Assembly: GCF_014208105.1 (NCBI RefSeq)
Contig: NZ_JACHMQ010000001.1
Span: 3,658,001-3,722,000, forward strand
Direction of reading: 5' to 3'
Source: Actinomadura coerulea
GTDB taxonomy: Bacteria > Actinomycetota > Actinomycetes > Streptosporangiales > Streptosporangiaceae
DNA: 64,000 nucleotides
The number at the start of each line of letters is the position of its first letter. Positions within the stretch are counted from its first letter, which is position 1. The notes beneath the pieces were generated by a model, which saw nothing but the letters and a program-made list of their open reading frames with translations, did not search any database and had not been told where the DNA came from. This document shows, piece by piece, positions 8,507 through 16,016 of this stretch. Position numbers and translations under genes: made by a program.

Positions 8507-10765
8507 GTGACTTTTCAGCCACAGAACGCATCCACGCTCCGGCGAGATCTGCTCGCCTCGTTCGTCGTTTTCCTCGTCGCGATCCCGCTCTCGCTGGGCA
8601 TCGCCGTCGCCTCCGGCGCGCCCGTCGCCGCGGGGCTGATCGCCGCCGTCGTCGGCGGCATCGTCGCGGGCCTGATCGGGGGCTCGCCGCTCCAGGTCAG
8701 CGGGCCCGCGGCCGGGCTCACCGTCCTCGTCGCCGGCCTCGTGCAGACCTACGGCTGGCGCGCCACCTGCACGATCACCATGCTCGCCGGGCTCGTGCAG
8801 ATCGCACTGGGCGCGAGCCGGGTCGCGCGCGCCGCCCTCGCCGTCTCCCCCGCCGTCGTGCACGGCATGCTCGCCGGGGTCGGCGTCGTCATCGTCCTCG
8901 CCCAGATCCACGTGGTCCTCGGAGGCAGCCCCCAGCAGTCGGCCGTCGCGAACCTGCGGGAACTGCCGAGCCAGCTCGCCGAGCCGCACACGCGTTCCGC
9001 GGTGGTGGCCGGGCTGACCGTGCTCGTCGTGCTGGGCTGGTCCCGGCTTCCGAAAATCCGGGTGCTCCGCCTCATCCCGGGCCCGCTGCCCGCCGTCGCC
9101 CTCGCCACCGCCCTCGCCTGGGCCCTCGGCTGGCAGGTGCCGCGCGTCGACCTGCCGCCCTCCCTGCTGGACGGCTGGAGCCTCCCCGTCATGCCGCAGG
9201 GGTCACTGTTCGGCATCACCGGCGCGGTGGTCTCCGTGGCTCTCGTCGCCGCCGTCGAGTCCCTGCTGTGCAGCGTCGCGGTCGACCGCGCCCGCCCGGC
9301 CGGCGTCCCGGCCGCCGACCTCGACCGGGACCTGCTCGGCCAGGGCGCCGCGAACACCGTCTCCGGCGTGCTGGGCGGCCTGCCGATCACCGGGGTGATC
9401 GTCCGCAGCACCGCCAACATCGAGGCGGGCGGCCGCACCCGGCTGTCCCCCGTCCTGCACGGCGTCTGGGTCCTCGTCCTCGCCCTGGCCTGCGGGCCGC
9501 TCATCGAACAGGTCCCGCTGGCCGCGCTCGCCGCTCTGCTGGTCGTGCTCGGCGTCCGGCTGGCCGACGTGTCCCGGGTCCGCGCCCTGCGCCACCACCG
9601 CGAGGCGCCCGCCTACTTCGTCACCCTCGGCGGCGTCGTGCTGTTCGGCCTCGGAGAGGGCGTCCTGCTCGGCATCGGGGTCATGGCGGTGCTGGCCCTG
9701 CGCAGGCTCACCCGGCTCTCGGTCCGGACGGAGCAGCTCCTGGCCGCCCCCGGCGACGCCCCCGCATCGCCCCGCTGGCACGTGGTCGTCGAGGGCACGT
9801 TCACCTTCCTCGGCGTCCCCCGCGCGGCGCGCGCCCTGCAGCGGATCCCGGCGGACGCCCGCGTCGACCTCGACCTCAACGTCGACTTCATGGACCATGC
9901 CGCGTTCGACGCCGTCCACCGGTGGCGGCTCGCCCACGAGCGCCAAGGGGGGAGGGTCGACATCGACGAGGTCCATGAGGCTTGGTATGAAAGAGCTGTG
10001 ACAGGCGATATCTCCCAAGCGGCCAAGAATCCGCCTCCAGCCCGCTGGTGGGCCCCCTGGTCCAACCGGCGGCGGCGGCCCGAGGCCGAGCTGGACGCAC
10101 CCGAGATGTCCCCCGCGGACGTCCTGCTGAACGGCGTCCGCGACTACCACGGGCGCACGGCCCCGCTCGTCCGCCCGATCATGGCCGAGCTGGCGATGGA
10201 GCAGAAGCCCCAGCACCTGTTCATCACCTGCGTCGACTCGCGCATCGTGCCCAACATCATCACCGCGAGCGGCCCCGGCGACCTGTTCATCAACCGCAAC
10301 GTCGGCGCCCTCGTCCCCCGGCATGGCTCCGGGACGCCCGACGACTCGGTGGCGGCCACCGTCGAGTACGCCGTCAACGTCCTGGGCATCAAGACGATCA
10401 CGGTCTGCGGCCACTCGAACTGCGGCGCGATGGCCGCGCTGCTCGCCGGCGGCTCCGAGGTCGAGCACCTGGAGGGCCTGTCGCGCTGGCTGAAGCACGG
10501 CAACCACAGCCTCGCCCGCTTCCTCGCCGAGGAACCGCCCGTCGGCGAGCAGGCCCTCGCCCGCCTCTGCAAGATCAACGTGATCCAGCAGCTCGACAAC
10601 CTGCGGACCTACCCGTGGCTCCGGGAGCGGGTCGACTCCGGCGACATCGAGCTGGTCGGCCTCCACCTCGACCTCGGGTCCGCCACCGTCGAGGTCTACG
10701 ACCCGGCCGGCGGCGCCTTCGTCCCCGTCCCGGACGAGGCCCCGCGGCCCCGGACGCTCACCTGA
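8507..10765 (+). CDS. SulP-family anion transporter fused to STAS-like and beta-carbonic anhydrase domains
   Basis: A 752-residue fusion, started by GTG at 8507. Residues 1-410 are a SulP transporter with about 11-12 membrane segments and the family start FVVFLVAIPLSLGIAVASG and GGSPLQVSGPAAG. Residues 420-500 resemble a STAS domain (WHVVVEGTFTFLG to GGRVDIDEVHE). Residues 535-740 are a beta-class carbonic anhydrase with the zinc set C575-x-D577-x-R579 and C634-G-H636-x-x-C639. The fusion implies coupled bicarbonate uptake and CO2/HCO3 interconversion at the membrane; similar SulP-CA fusions are known in actinobacteria. All zinc ligands are present, so the anhydrase should be active. The gene ends at a strong hairpin. 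Confidence 0.92.
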   Translation: MTFQPQNASTLRRDLLASFVVFLVAIPLSLGIAVASGAPVAAGLIAAVVGGIVAGLIGGSPLQVSGPAAGLTVLVAGLVQTYGWRATCTITMLAGLVQIALGASRVARAALAVSPAVVHGMLAGVGVVIVLAQIHVVLGGSPQQSAVANLRELPSQLAEPHTRSAVVAGLTVLVVLGWSRLPKIRVLRLIPGPLPAVALATALAWALGWQVPRVDLPPSLLDGWSLPVMPQGSLFGITGAVVSVALVAAVESLLCSVAVDRARPAGVPAADLDRDLLGQGAANTVSGVLGGLPITGVIVRSTANIEAGGRTRLSPVLHGVWVLVLALACGPLIEQVPLAALAALLVVLGVRLADVSRVRALRHHREAPAYFVTLGGVVLFGLGEGVLLGIGVMAVLALRRLTRLSVRTEQLLAAPGDAPASPRWHVVVEGTFTFLGVPRAARALQRIPADARVDLDLNVDFMDHAAFDAVHRWRLAHERQGGRVDIDEVHEAWYERAVTGDISQAAKNPPPARWWAPWSNRRRRPEAELDAPEMSPADVLLNGVRDYHGRTAPLVRPIMAELAMEQKPQHLFITCVDSRIVPNIITASGPGDLFINRNVGALVPRHGSGTPDDSVAATVEYAVNVLGIKTITVCGHSNCGAMAALLAGGSEVEHLEGLSRWLKHGNHSLARFLAEEPPVGEQALARLCKINVIQQLDNLRTYPWLRERVDSGDIELVGLHLDLGSATVEVYDPAGGAFVPVPDEAPRPRTLT

Positions 10766-10771
10766 GGAAGG

Positions 10772-10803
10772 GCGCGGGTCGTCCCCGGCAGGACGACCCG
10801 CGC
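10772..10803. terminator. 13-bp stem terminator between convergent genes
   Basis: GCGCGGGTCGTCC (10772-10784) pairs perfectly with GGACGACCCGCGC (10791-10803) around CCGGCA. It separates the SulP-CA gene from the convergent small membrane-protein gene. Confidence 0.75.
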
Positions 10804-10811
10804 ACCCGGTC

Positions 10812-11018
10812 CTACCAGCGCCCGACGAGCTCGTCCTCGCCGCGCGTGTGGCTGCGTACGTACATCCCCGTGACCTTGCGCGCCCGGCGCGCGCGCCGGT
10901 CCGTCGCCGGCAGGAACAGCGCGTCGCGCCGGCTGGCGCGCGAGAAGTCCCACAGGTACACCAGGCTCCCCAGCGCTCCGGCGAGCACGAGGGCCACGAA
11001 CACGATGACGATCATCAT
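10812..11018 (-). CDS. small membrane protein, unknown function
   Basis: A 68-residue product with one N-terminal hydrophobic helix (IVIVFVALVLAGALGSLVYLW) and a strongly basic tail (DRRARRARKVTGMYVRSHT). AGAGGAG precedes tandem ATGs at 11018 and 11015; the second has the better spacing. Size, RBS and composition argue for a real gene, but I recognise no family. Confidence 0.55.
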   Translation of the reverse strand: MMIVIVFVALVLAGALGSLVYLWDFSRASRRDALFLPATDRRARRARKVTGMYVRSHTRGEDELVGRW

Positions 11019-11348
11019 CGCTCCTCTCCACGGGACTCCAGCACCCCGGTCCCGCCGCCGTCACCGATCAGGGCGATCAGCTCTTACCAGGACGGTAAGC
11101 GCCCCGTTTGAAGCCCTCTGTGTCCCATGACCTGTTTCGGGAGAGTCTCTAGCCACGTACCCCGACGGGTCGCAGATGCTCCGGCCGTAGGCGGTACGCG
11201 AAGTCACCCACTGACGCCGTACCGACCAGCACGACAGGTGTGGACGCCGTCCTCAACACAGCACCCCATGGGGCCCGGCCACCACCGGCCCCACCTTCGC
11301 CGGACGAGGCCCCCGGCCGTCATCCGGCGCGGGGCCATGGGGAAGAGG
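11019..11348. other. intergenic region with no recognised feature
   Basis: About 330 bp between the small membrane-protein gene and the 3' end of rnpB. I found no convincing coding frame, RNA or operator. Processing or termination signals for rnpB would fall in its right end. Confidence 0.4.
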
Positions 11349-11752
11349 GCGGACGAGTCGGCCTGTAAGCCGGGTTCTGTGTCCGTCGTCCCTTGCGGGG
11401 CGGCGGGTGACGGCCATCCATCTCGGGCCGCCGTTGCCGGCGGTCTCCAGCGGTCTACCCGCAGGCTCGGGCGGGCCGCCCTCAGGCACCTGCGCGGGAC
11501 CCCTCGCGGGGCCCCTTCTTGACCTTGCTCCGGGTGGGGTTTACCTAGCCGCCCACGTCACCGTGGGCGCTGGTGAGCTCTTACCTCACCGTTTCACCCT
11601 TACCACCGGCGGACCGGTGGCGGTCTGCTTTCTGTGGCACTGTCCCGCGGGTCACCCCGGGTCGGCGTTACCGACCACCCTGCCCTGTGGAGCCCGGACT
11701 TTCCTCGACGGGGATCGCTCCCCGACGCGGCCGTCCGGCCGGCTCGTCCGCC
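11349..11752 (-). ncRNA. rnpB: RNase P RNA, bacterial type A
   Basis: The minus strand carries the universally conserved rnpB blocks in order: GAGGAAAGTCCGGGCTCC near the 5' end, GGTAAGGGTGAAACGGTGAG and GTAAGAGCTCACCAG in the centre, and ACAGAACCCGGCTTACAGG near the 3' end. The ends are set by helix P1, where GGACGAG (around 11745) pairs with CTCGTCC (around 11354). About 404 nt, normal for high-GC actinobacteria. It is the catalytic subunit that matures tRNA 5' ends. Confidence 0.95.
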
Positions 11753-11794
11753 GTGGCTCAAGGTTAGCGGCTCCGTGTGCCGCACACGTACCCG

Positions 11795-12895
11795 TCAGGC
11801 GGGGAGGTGGTGGGTGTCGTTGAAGGCGCGCAGGGTCGCCGGGCCGTCGGCGTACCAGTCGATGGACGTCAGCGCCGCCACGTCGAGGTGCATCCGGTAC
11901 AGGGACGACATGGGCGCGCCCAGGGCGTCCTTGACGAGGAGCTTGATCGGGGTGACGTGCGAGACGACCAGGACCGTCTGCTCGCGGTAGCGGACCTTCA
12001 GCTTGTCCAGGGCCGTGCGGACGCGGCGGGAGACCTGGGCGAAGCTCTCCCCGCCGGGCGGGGCGGCCTCGGGGTCGGCCAGCCACGCCTTCATCTCGGC
12101 GGGCCATCCCCTGCCCGCCTCGGCGAACGTGAGCCCCTCCCAGTCGCCGAAGTCGGTCTCCCGGAAGCCGTCCTCGACCCGGACGTCCAGGCCGGTGACG
12201 GCGGCGGCCTCGGCGGCGGTGTCGCGGCAGCGGGACAGGGGCGAGGTGACGATCGCGTCGATCCCCCGGTCCTTGAGGGCGAGGGCCGCCGCGCGGGCCT
12301 GGGCGAGGCCGTGCGGGGTGAGGGGGACGTCGCCGATCCCGGCGAAGCGCTTCTCGACCGACAGGGGCGTCTCGCCGTGCCGCAGCAGGAGCGTGGTCGT
12401 CGGGGTGGAGGAGGCCGGCCGGGGCGGCTCGGGCTCCTCCGGCGCCTCCTCGACCTTGCGCGTCCAGTGCTCGCCGCGGGCGGCGGCGTCCATGGCCTCG
12501 TTGGCGAGCCGGTCGGCGTGCGCGTTGCGGTTGCGCGGGATCCAGCCGTAGGTCACCGATCCCAGCCCGGCGGCCGCCTCGCGGGCCCGCAGCGCCAGCG
12601 GCACCATGTCCGGGTGCTTGATCTTCCAGCGGCCCGACATCTGCTCCACGACGAGCTTGGAGTCCATCCGGACCTCGACGCGGGCGGACGGGTCGATCGC
12701 GGCGGCCGCCGCGAGCCCGGCGATCAGGCCCCGGTACTCGGCGACGTTGTTGGTGGCGTGCCCGATCGACTCGGCGACCTCCGCGAGCACCTCGCCGGTC
12801 AGCGCGTCGCGGACGAGCGCCCCGTACCCGGCGGGCCCGGGGTTGCCGCGCGACCCGCCGTCCGCCTCGACGACCAGCTTCCGGCCGGTGCTCAC
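11795..12895 (-). CDS. bifunctional RNase H / acid phosphatase (CobC-like)
   Basis: A 366-residue two-domain protein. Residues 1-135 are RNase HI-like: VVEADGGSRGNPGPAGYG, the Glu of NVAEYRGLIAGL, the Asp of VRMDSKLVVEQM and the last Asp of NAHADRLANEA give a full D-E-D-D site. Residues 165-365 are a histidine phosphatase with the LLRHGET catalytic motif and the second His in VVSHVTPIK. Orthologues in mycobacteria cleave RNA:DNA hybrids and also have acid or alpha-ribazole phosphatase activity. GTG at 12895 overlaps the stop of the zinc-ribbon gene. This gene order next to rnpB is conserved in actinomycetes. Confidence 0.9.
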   Translation of the reverse strand: MSTGRKLVVEADGGSRGNPGPAGYGALVRDALTGEVLAEVAESIGHATNNVAEYRGLIAGLAAAAAIDPSARVEVRMDSKLVVEQMSGRWKIKHPDMVPLALRAREAAAGLGSVTYGWIPRNRNAHADRLANEAMDAAARGEHWTRKVEEAPEEPEPPRPASSTPTTTLLLRHGETPLSVEKRFAGIGDVPLTPHGLAQARAAALALKDRGIDAIVTSPLSRCRDTAAEAAAVTGLDVRVEDGFRETDFGDWEGLTFAEAGRGWPAEMKAWLADPEAAPPGGESFAQVSRRVRTALDKLKVRYREQTVLVVSHVTPIKLLVKDALGAPMSSLYRMHLDVAALTSIDWYADGPATLRAFNDTHHLPA

Positions 12896-13635
12896 AGACC
12901 CGACTCGGGCGTCCGGACGAGGATGCGGCGGCACTCCTCGCAGCGGATGACCTCGTCCTCGGCGGCGGCCCGGATGCGGTTCAGGTCGACGGTGTTCAGC
13001 GCGAGGTGGCAGCCCTGGCAGGCGCCGCGGTACAGCTTGGCGGCGCCGACGCCGCCGAACTGGCCGCGCAGCTTCTCGTAGAGGCCGAGCAGGTCGTCCG
13101 GGACGTCCTTGGCGACGGCGGTGCGCGCGGCGCTCGACGCCCCGGCCTCGTCGTCGATCTCGCGCTGGACGGTGTCGCGGCGCTCGGTGAGCGCGGCCAG
13201 CTCCTCCTGCGCGCCGGAGCGCTCGGCGTTCAGCGCGGCGACCCGGCCCTCGGCCTCCTCGGTCCGCTCCATGATCTCCAGCACGACCTCCTCCAGGTCG
13301 GACTGGCGGCGGTGCAGCGACTCGATCTCGGTCTGCAGGCTGCTGAGGTCCTTGGCCGAGGTCACCTGGCCCGAGTCGAGCCGCTTCTGGTCGCGGTCGG
13401 CGCGGGTGCGGACCTGGTCGACGTCCTGCTCGGCCTTCTTCTGCTCCCGCCGCAGGTCGCCGACCTCCGTCTCGGCCGCCACGATCGCGTCGCGCAGCTC
13501 GGTCAGCCGGCCCTCCAGCCGCTCGATCTCCGCCAGCTCGGGCAGCGTGCGGCGGCGGTGCGCCAGCCGGTCGAGAGAGCTGTCGAGATCCTGCAGGTCG
13601 ATCAGGCGAAGCTGGGCTTGCGGTGCGGCTTTCAC
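12892..13635 (-). CDS. coiled-coil protein with C-terminal C4 zinc ribbon (DUF164/CdsZ family)
   Basis: A 247-residue protein: residues 10-170 form an almost continuous coiled coil rich in Glu, Arg and Leu, and the C-terminus carries a zinc ribbon with CQGCH and CEEC motifs. AAGGAG precedes the GTG at 13635. It overlaps its neighbours on both sides by GTGA, giving the compact order nif3 - zinc ribbon - RNase H/phosphatase. Homologues include HP0958-like proteins and have been proposed as RNA or ribosome-associated factors; the actinobacterial role is uncertain. Confidence 0.88.
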   Translation of the reverse strand: MKAAPQAQLRLIDLQDLDSSLDRLAHRRRTLPELAEIERLEGRLTELRDAIVAAETEVGDLRREQKKAEQDVDQVRTRADRDQKRLDSGQVTSAKDLSSLQTEIESLHRRQSDLEEVVLEIMERTEEAEGRVAALNAERSGAQEELAALTERRDTVQREIDDEAGASSAARTAVAKDVPDDLLGLYEKLRGQFGGVGAAKLYRGACQGCHLALNTVDLNRIRAAAEDEVIRCEECRRILVRTPESGL

Positions 13636-14453
13636 TTTGCTCCTTCGTCGTGGAGTGTCCAGGCGTCGGTGATGAGCGTGGACACCCGTGTCTCCAACTT
13701 GCCCGCTTCCGGGGACGACGCGGCCAGGCGCCGCTCGGCGTCGGCGAGCCACGGCCACTCGGTCGCCCAGTGCGCGGCGTCCACCAGGGCGGGGCCGCCC
13801 TGCTCGGCGAACTCCGACGCGGGGTGGTGCCGCAGGTCGGCGGTGAGGTAGACGTCGACACCGGCCGCCTGGGCGGTGCCGAGCAGGGAGTCGCCGGCAC
13901 CGCCGCAGACCGCGACGGTGCGGACGGGGCGGTCCGGGTCGCCGGCCGCCCGGACGCCCCAGGCGGTGGCCGGCAGCCCGGCCGCGGCGCGCCGGGTGAA
14001 CTCCCGGAGGGAGACCGGTTCGTCCAGCTCCCCCATCCGGCCGAGGCCGCGGCGCGGGTCGTCGTCGGCGGGGACCATCGGGCGCAGGTCGCCGGTGAGC
14101 CCGACGGCCCGCGCCAGTGCGTCCGACACGCCCGGGACGGCCCGGTCGGCGTTGGTGTGCGCGGTGTGCAGCGCGATCCCATTAGTGATCATGCGGTGGA
14201 CGAGCCGGCCCTTGGGCGTGGTGGCGGCCACCGAGTGCACCCCGCGCAACAGCAGCGGATGGTGCGTGACCACGAGGTCGGCGCCCCATTCCAGTGCCTC
14301 GTCGAGCACGGCGGCGACGGGATCGACGGCGAACAGCACCCGTCCCACCTCCTGGCCAGGGTCGCCGCAGACGAGACCGACGGCGTCCCAGGACTCCGCC
14401 CACGCGGGTGGATAGAGCTCCTCCAGAGCGGAGATGACATGGGATAGACGCAC
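13632..14453 (-). CDS. Nif3-like dinuclear metal-centre protein (GTP cyclohydrolase I type 2 family)
   Basis: About 273 residues when started at GTG 14453 (VRLSHVISALEELYPPAWAE), the usual Nif3 N-terminus; GTG at 14504 would add 17 residues. Metal-ligand motifs are present: DLVVTHHPLLLRG near residue 65, the HTAHTNAD motif after it, and DVYLTADLRHH toward the end. The family binds two metals; its physiological reaction is unresolved. First gene of the three-gene operon toward rnpB, linked to the zinc-ribbon gene by a GTGA overlap. Confidence 0.87.
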   Translation of the reverse strand: MRLSHVISALEELYPPAWAESWDAVGLVCGDPGQEVGRVLFAVDPVAAVLDEALEWGADLVVTHHPLLLRGVHSVAATTPKGRLVHRMITNGIALHTAHTNADRAVPGVSDALARAVGLTGDLRPMVPADDDPRRGLGRMGELDEPVSLREFTRRAAAGLPATAWGVRAAGDPDRPVRTVAVCGGAGDSLLGTAQAAGVDVYLTADLRHHPASEFAEQGGPALVDAAHWATEWPWLADAERRLAASSPEAGKLETRVSTLITDAWTLHDEGAK

Positions 14454-14566
14454 GTCCCGCAGGCTACCGCGCCTGGGCGCTCCCAACGAGCCACCGAGCG
14501 TCACCCCGAGACGCCAAGGTCTGTAACGATATGGGACGGACAGTGCACGACCGAGGGAGGAACGCC

Positions 14567-15118
14567 ATGTCGGCCGCCGGCGCCGCCGCGGAACCGGAGC
14601 CCATCCAGCCCATCCGACCCGTCGAACCGAAGGCGGAACGTCCGTACATGCCGGGTTACGGCATCCAGGGACCGCATGAGGGAAGCGGCCTGCTGCCGTG
14701 GTCCTGGGCCGTAGAGCGGCTGCGGGCCGCCCGCAACTTCTGGGTGTGCACCGTGCGGCCGGACGGACGTCCGCACTCCATGCCCGTCTGGGGCGCCTGG
14801 TCGGGCGAGGCGCTGCTGTTCAGCAGCGCGGTGCCGTCCCGCAAGATGGTGAACCTGCGGGCGAACCCCCAGGTGGTGGTCACCACCGAGGAGGCCGAGA
14901 ATCCGGTCGTCATCGAGGGGCGCGCCGAGATCGTCACCGAACTGCGGGATCTACAGCGGTTCATCGACCTGGTCAACTCCAAGTACGCCACGCGCTATCG
15001 TGTCGATTTCCTGGACCCGGAGGTGAACGCCACCGTCGCGGTGCGGCCACAGTCGGTGTTCGGGCTCCGCCAGGGAGATTTCACCGGTTCTCCCACCCGG
15101 TGGTCGTTCATAACCTGA
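14567..15118 (+). CDS. pyridoxamine 5'-phosphate oxidase-fold protein (FMN/F420 type)
   Basis: A 183-residue protein starting at the ATG preceded by GGGAGGAA. The split-barrel fold is seen in the NFWVCTVRPDGRPHSMPVWG segment, LLFSSAVPSRKMVNLRANP and VVVTTEEAENPVVIEGRAE. These are the first strands, phosphate-binding loop and dimer contacts of this superfamily. Actinobacterial members often use F420 or FMN to reduce unsaturated substrates, or bind haem. The substrate is unknown. The 40 N-terminal residues are Pro/Glu-rich and likely disordered. Confidence 0.82.
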   Translation: MSAAGAAAEPEPIQPIRPVEPKAERPYMPGYGIQGPHEGSGLLPWSWAVERLRAARNFWVCTVRPDGRPHSMPVWGAWSGEALLFSSAVPSRKMVNLRANPQVVVTTEEAENPVVIEGRAEIVTELRDLQRFIDLVNSKYATRYRVDFLDPEVNATVAVRPQSVFGLRQGDFTGSPTRWSFIT

Positions 15119-15163
15119 ATGTCCGCTGGGATCATTCTGGAGACTCATCGCGTTGGAGAGTGT

Positions 15164-15508
15164 GTGAAGCCACCCTTTCGCCGCCGCAAGCGCGTCAAGG
15201 GCCGTCCGATGGGCAACCGCCCGGAGGCGGCCGAGCCGGAGACCATCGAGTGGCCCCGCGAGGGGACGGGCAAGTCGTCCCTGATGGGGGCCATCAGGGG
15301 CGACGGCGAGACCGGCGCCGGTTTCGGCGGCGGCATGTTCGAGGACCTCGCCTCCGCCTTCGAGGGCTCCAAGAAGGTCAAGCAGGAGGAGCTGGAGCGG
15401 CAGAAGGTGCTGCGCCAGGACGACCACGAGCAGACCGGATCCGGCAACGTCCGCGACGACCTGGAGTCCGGCAAGATCCGGATCCGGCGCACCCCGCCGC
15501 CCGGATGA
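15164..15508 (+). CDS. conserved hypothetical protein, charged
   Basis: A 114-residue, highly charged soluble protein with no membrane segment. It starts with a basic stretch (KPPFRRRKRVKGRP), then a Gly-rich centre (GDGETGAGFGGGMFEDL) and a Lys/Glu-rich helix (EGSKKVKQEELERQKVLRQDD). GTG at 15164 is preferred because GGAGAG lies about 7 nt before it; an in-frame ATG at 15119 would abut the previous stop. Function unknown. Confidence 0.6.
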   Translation: MKPPFRRRKRVKGRPMGNRPEAAEPETIEWPREGTGKSSLMGAIRGDGETGAGFGGGMFEDLASAFEGSKKVKQEELERQKVLRQDDHEQTGSGNVRDDLESGKIRIRRTPPPG

Positions 15509-15548
15509 CCTCTCGAACATAGGTTCGAATCCGGGTTATCCTGCCCTC

Positions 15549-15947
15549 GTGAGCACCTACGTCCCGCCCGGCTGGCCCTCGCAGGTGCATCCGCCGGGCA
15601 CCGACCGCTTCGTGGACACGGCGCTCGCCTGGCTGCTGGAACTCGTCCCGCCCGAGTACCGGCGCTACGGCGTCCTGCGCCGCTACCCCATCGCCCTCGC
15701 CCGCATGGCCCGCCACCACGTACACGCGTCCGTGGAGGCGGCCCGGGAGGGCTTCCGCACCGCTCGCGTCGATCTCGGGGACGTCGTCCCCCCGCACGGC
15801 GTCGAGTCCGTCCTGGACGCCTACCGCCGCGAGGGCGCCCGCCTCGTCTCCCTCCTCCAGGGCATCGAGCTCGTCGAGACGGCCCTGCGCGGCCTCGCCG
15901 AGCCGGACGATCCCGCCCATCGCCGCCCCTTCACCCCCAAGCTGTGA
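15549..15947 (+). CDS. conserved hypothetical actinobacterial protein
   Basis: A 132-residue protein, GTG start at 15549, predicted mostly helical with no signal peptide. It contains LAWLLELVPPEYRRYGVLRRYP and a mid-region His cluster (ARMARHHVHASVEAA). Similar proteins of this size occur in actinomycetes without an assigned role. It is 40 bp from the upstream gene and may be cotranscribed. Confidence 0.65.
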   Translation: MSTYVPPGWPSQVHPPGTDRFVDTALAWLLELVPPEYRRYGVLRRYPIALARMARHHVHASVEAAREGFRTARVDLGDVVPPHGVESVLDAYRREGARLVSLLQGIELVETALRGLAEPDDPAHRRPFTPKL

Positions 15948-16016
15948 CCGCCGTGTTGACGCTGTGTCGCGCCGTGCGCAAGCCTTGATCTGTTCCTTAG
16001 GGGAGGCGGGGTTCCG

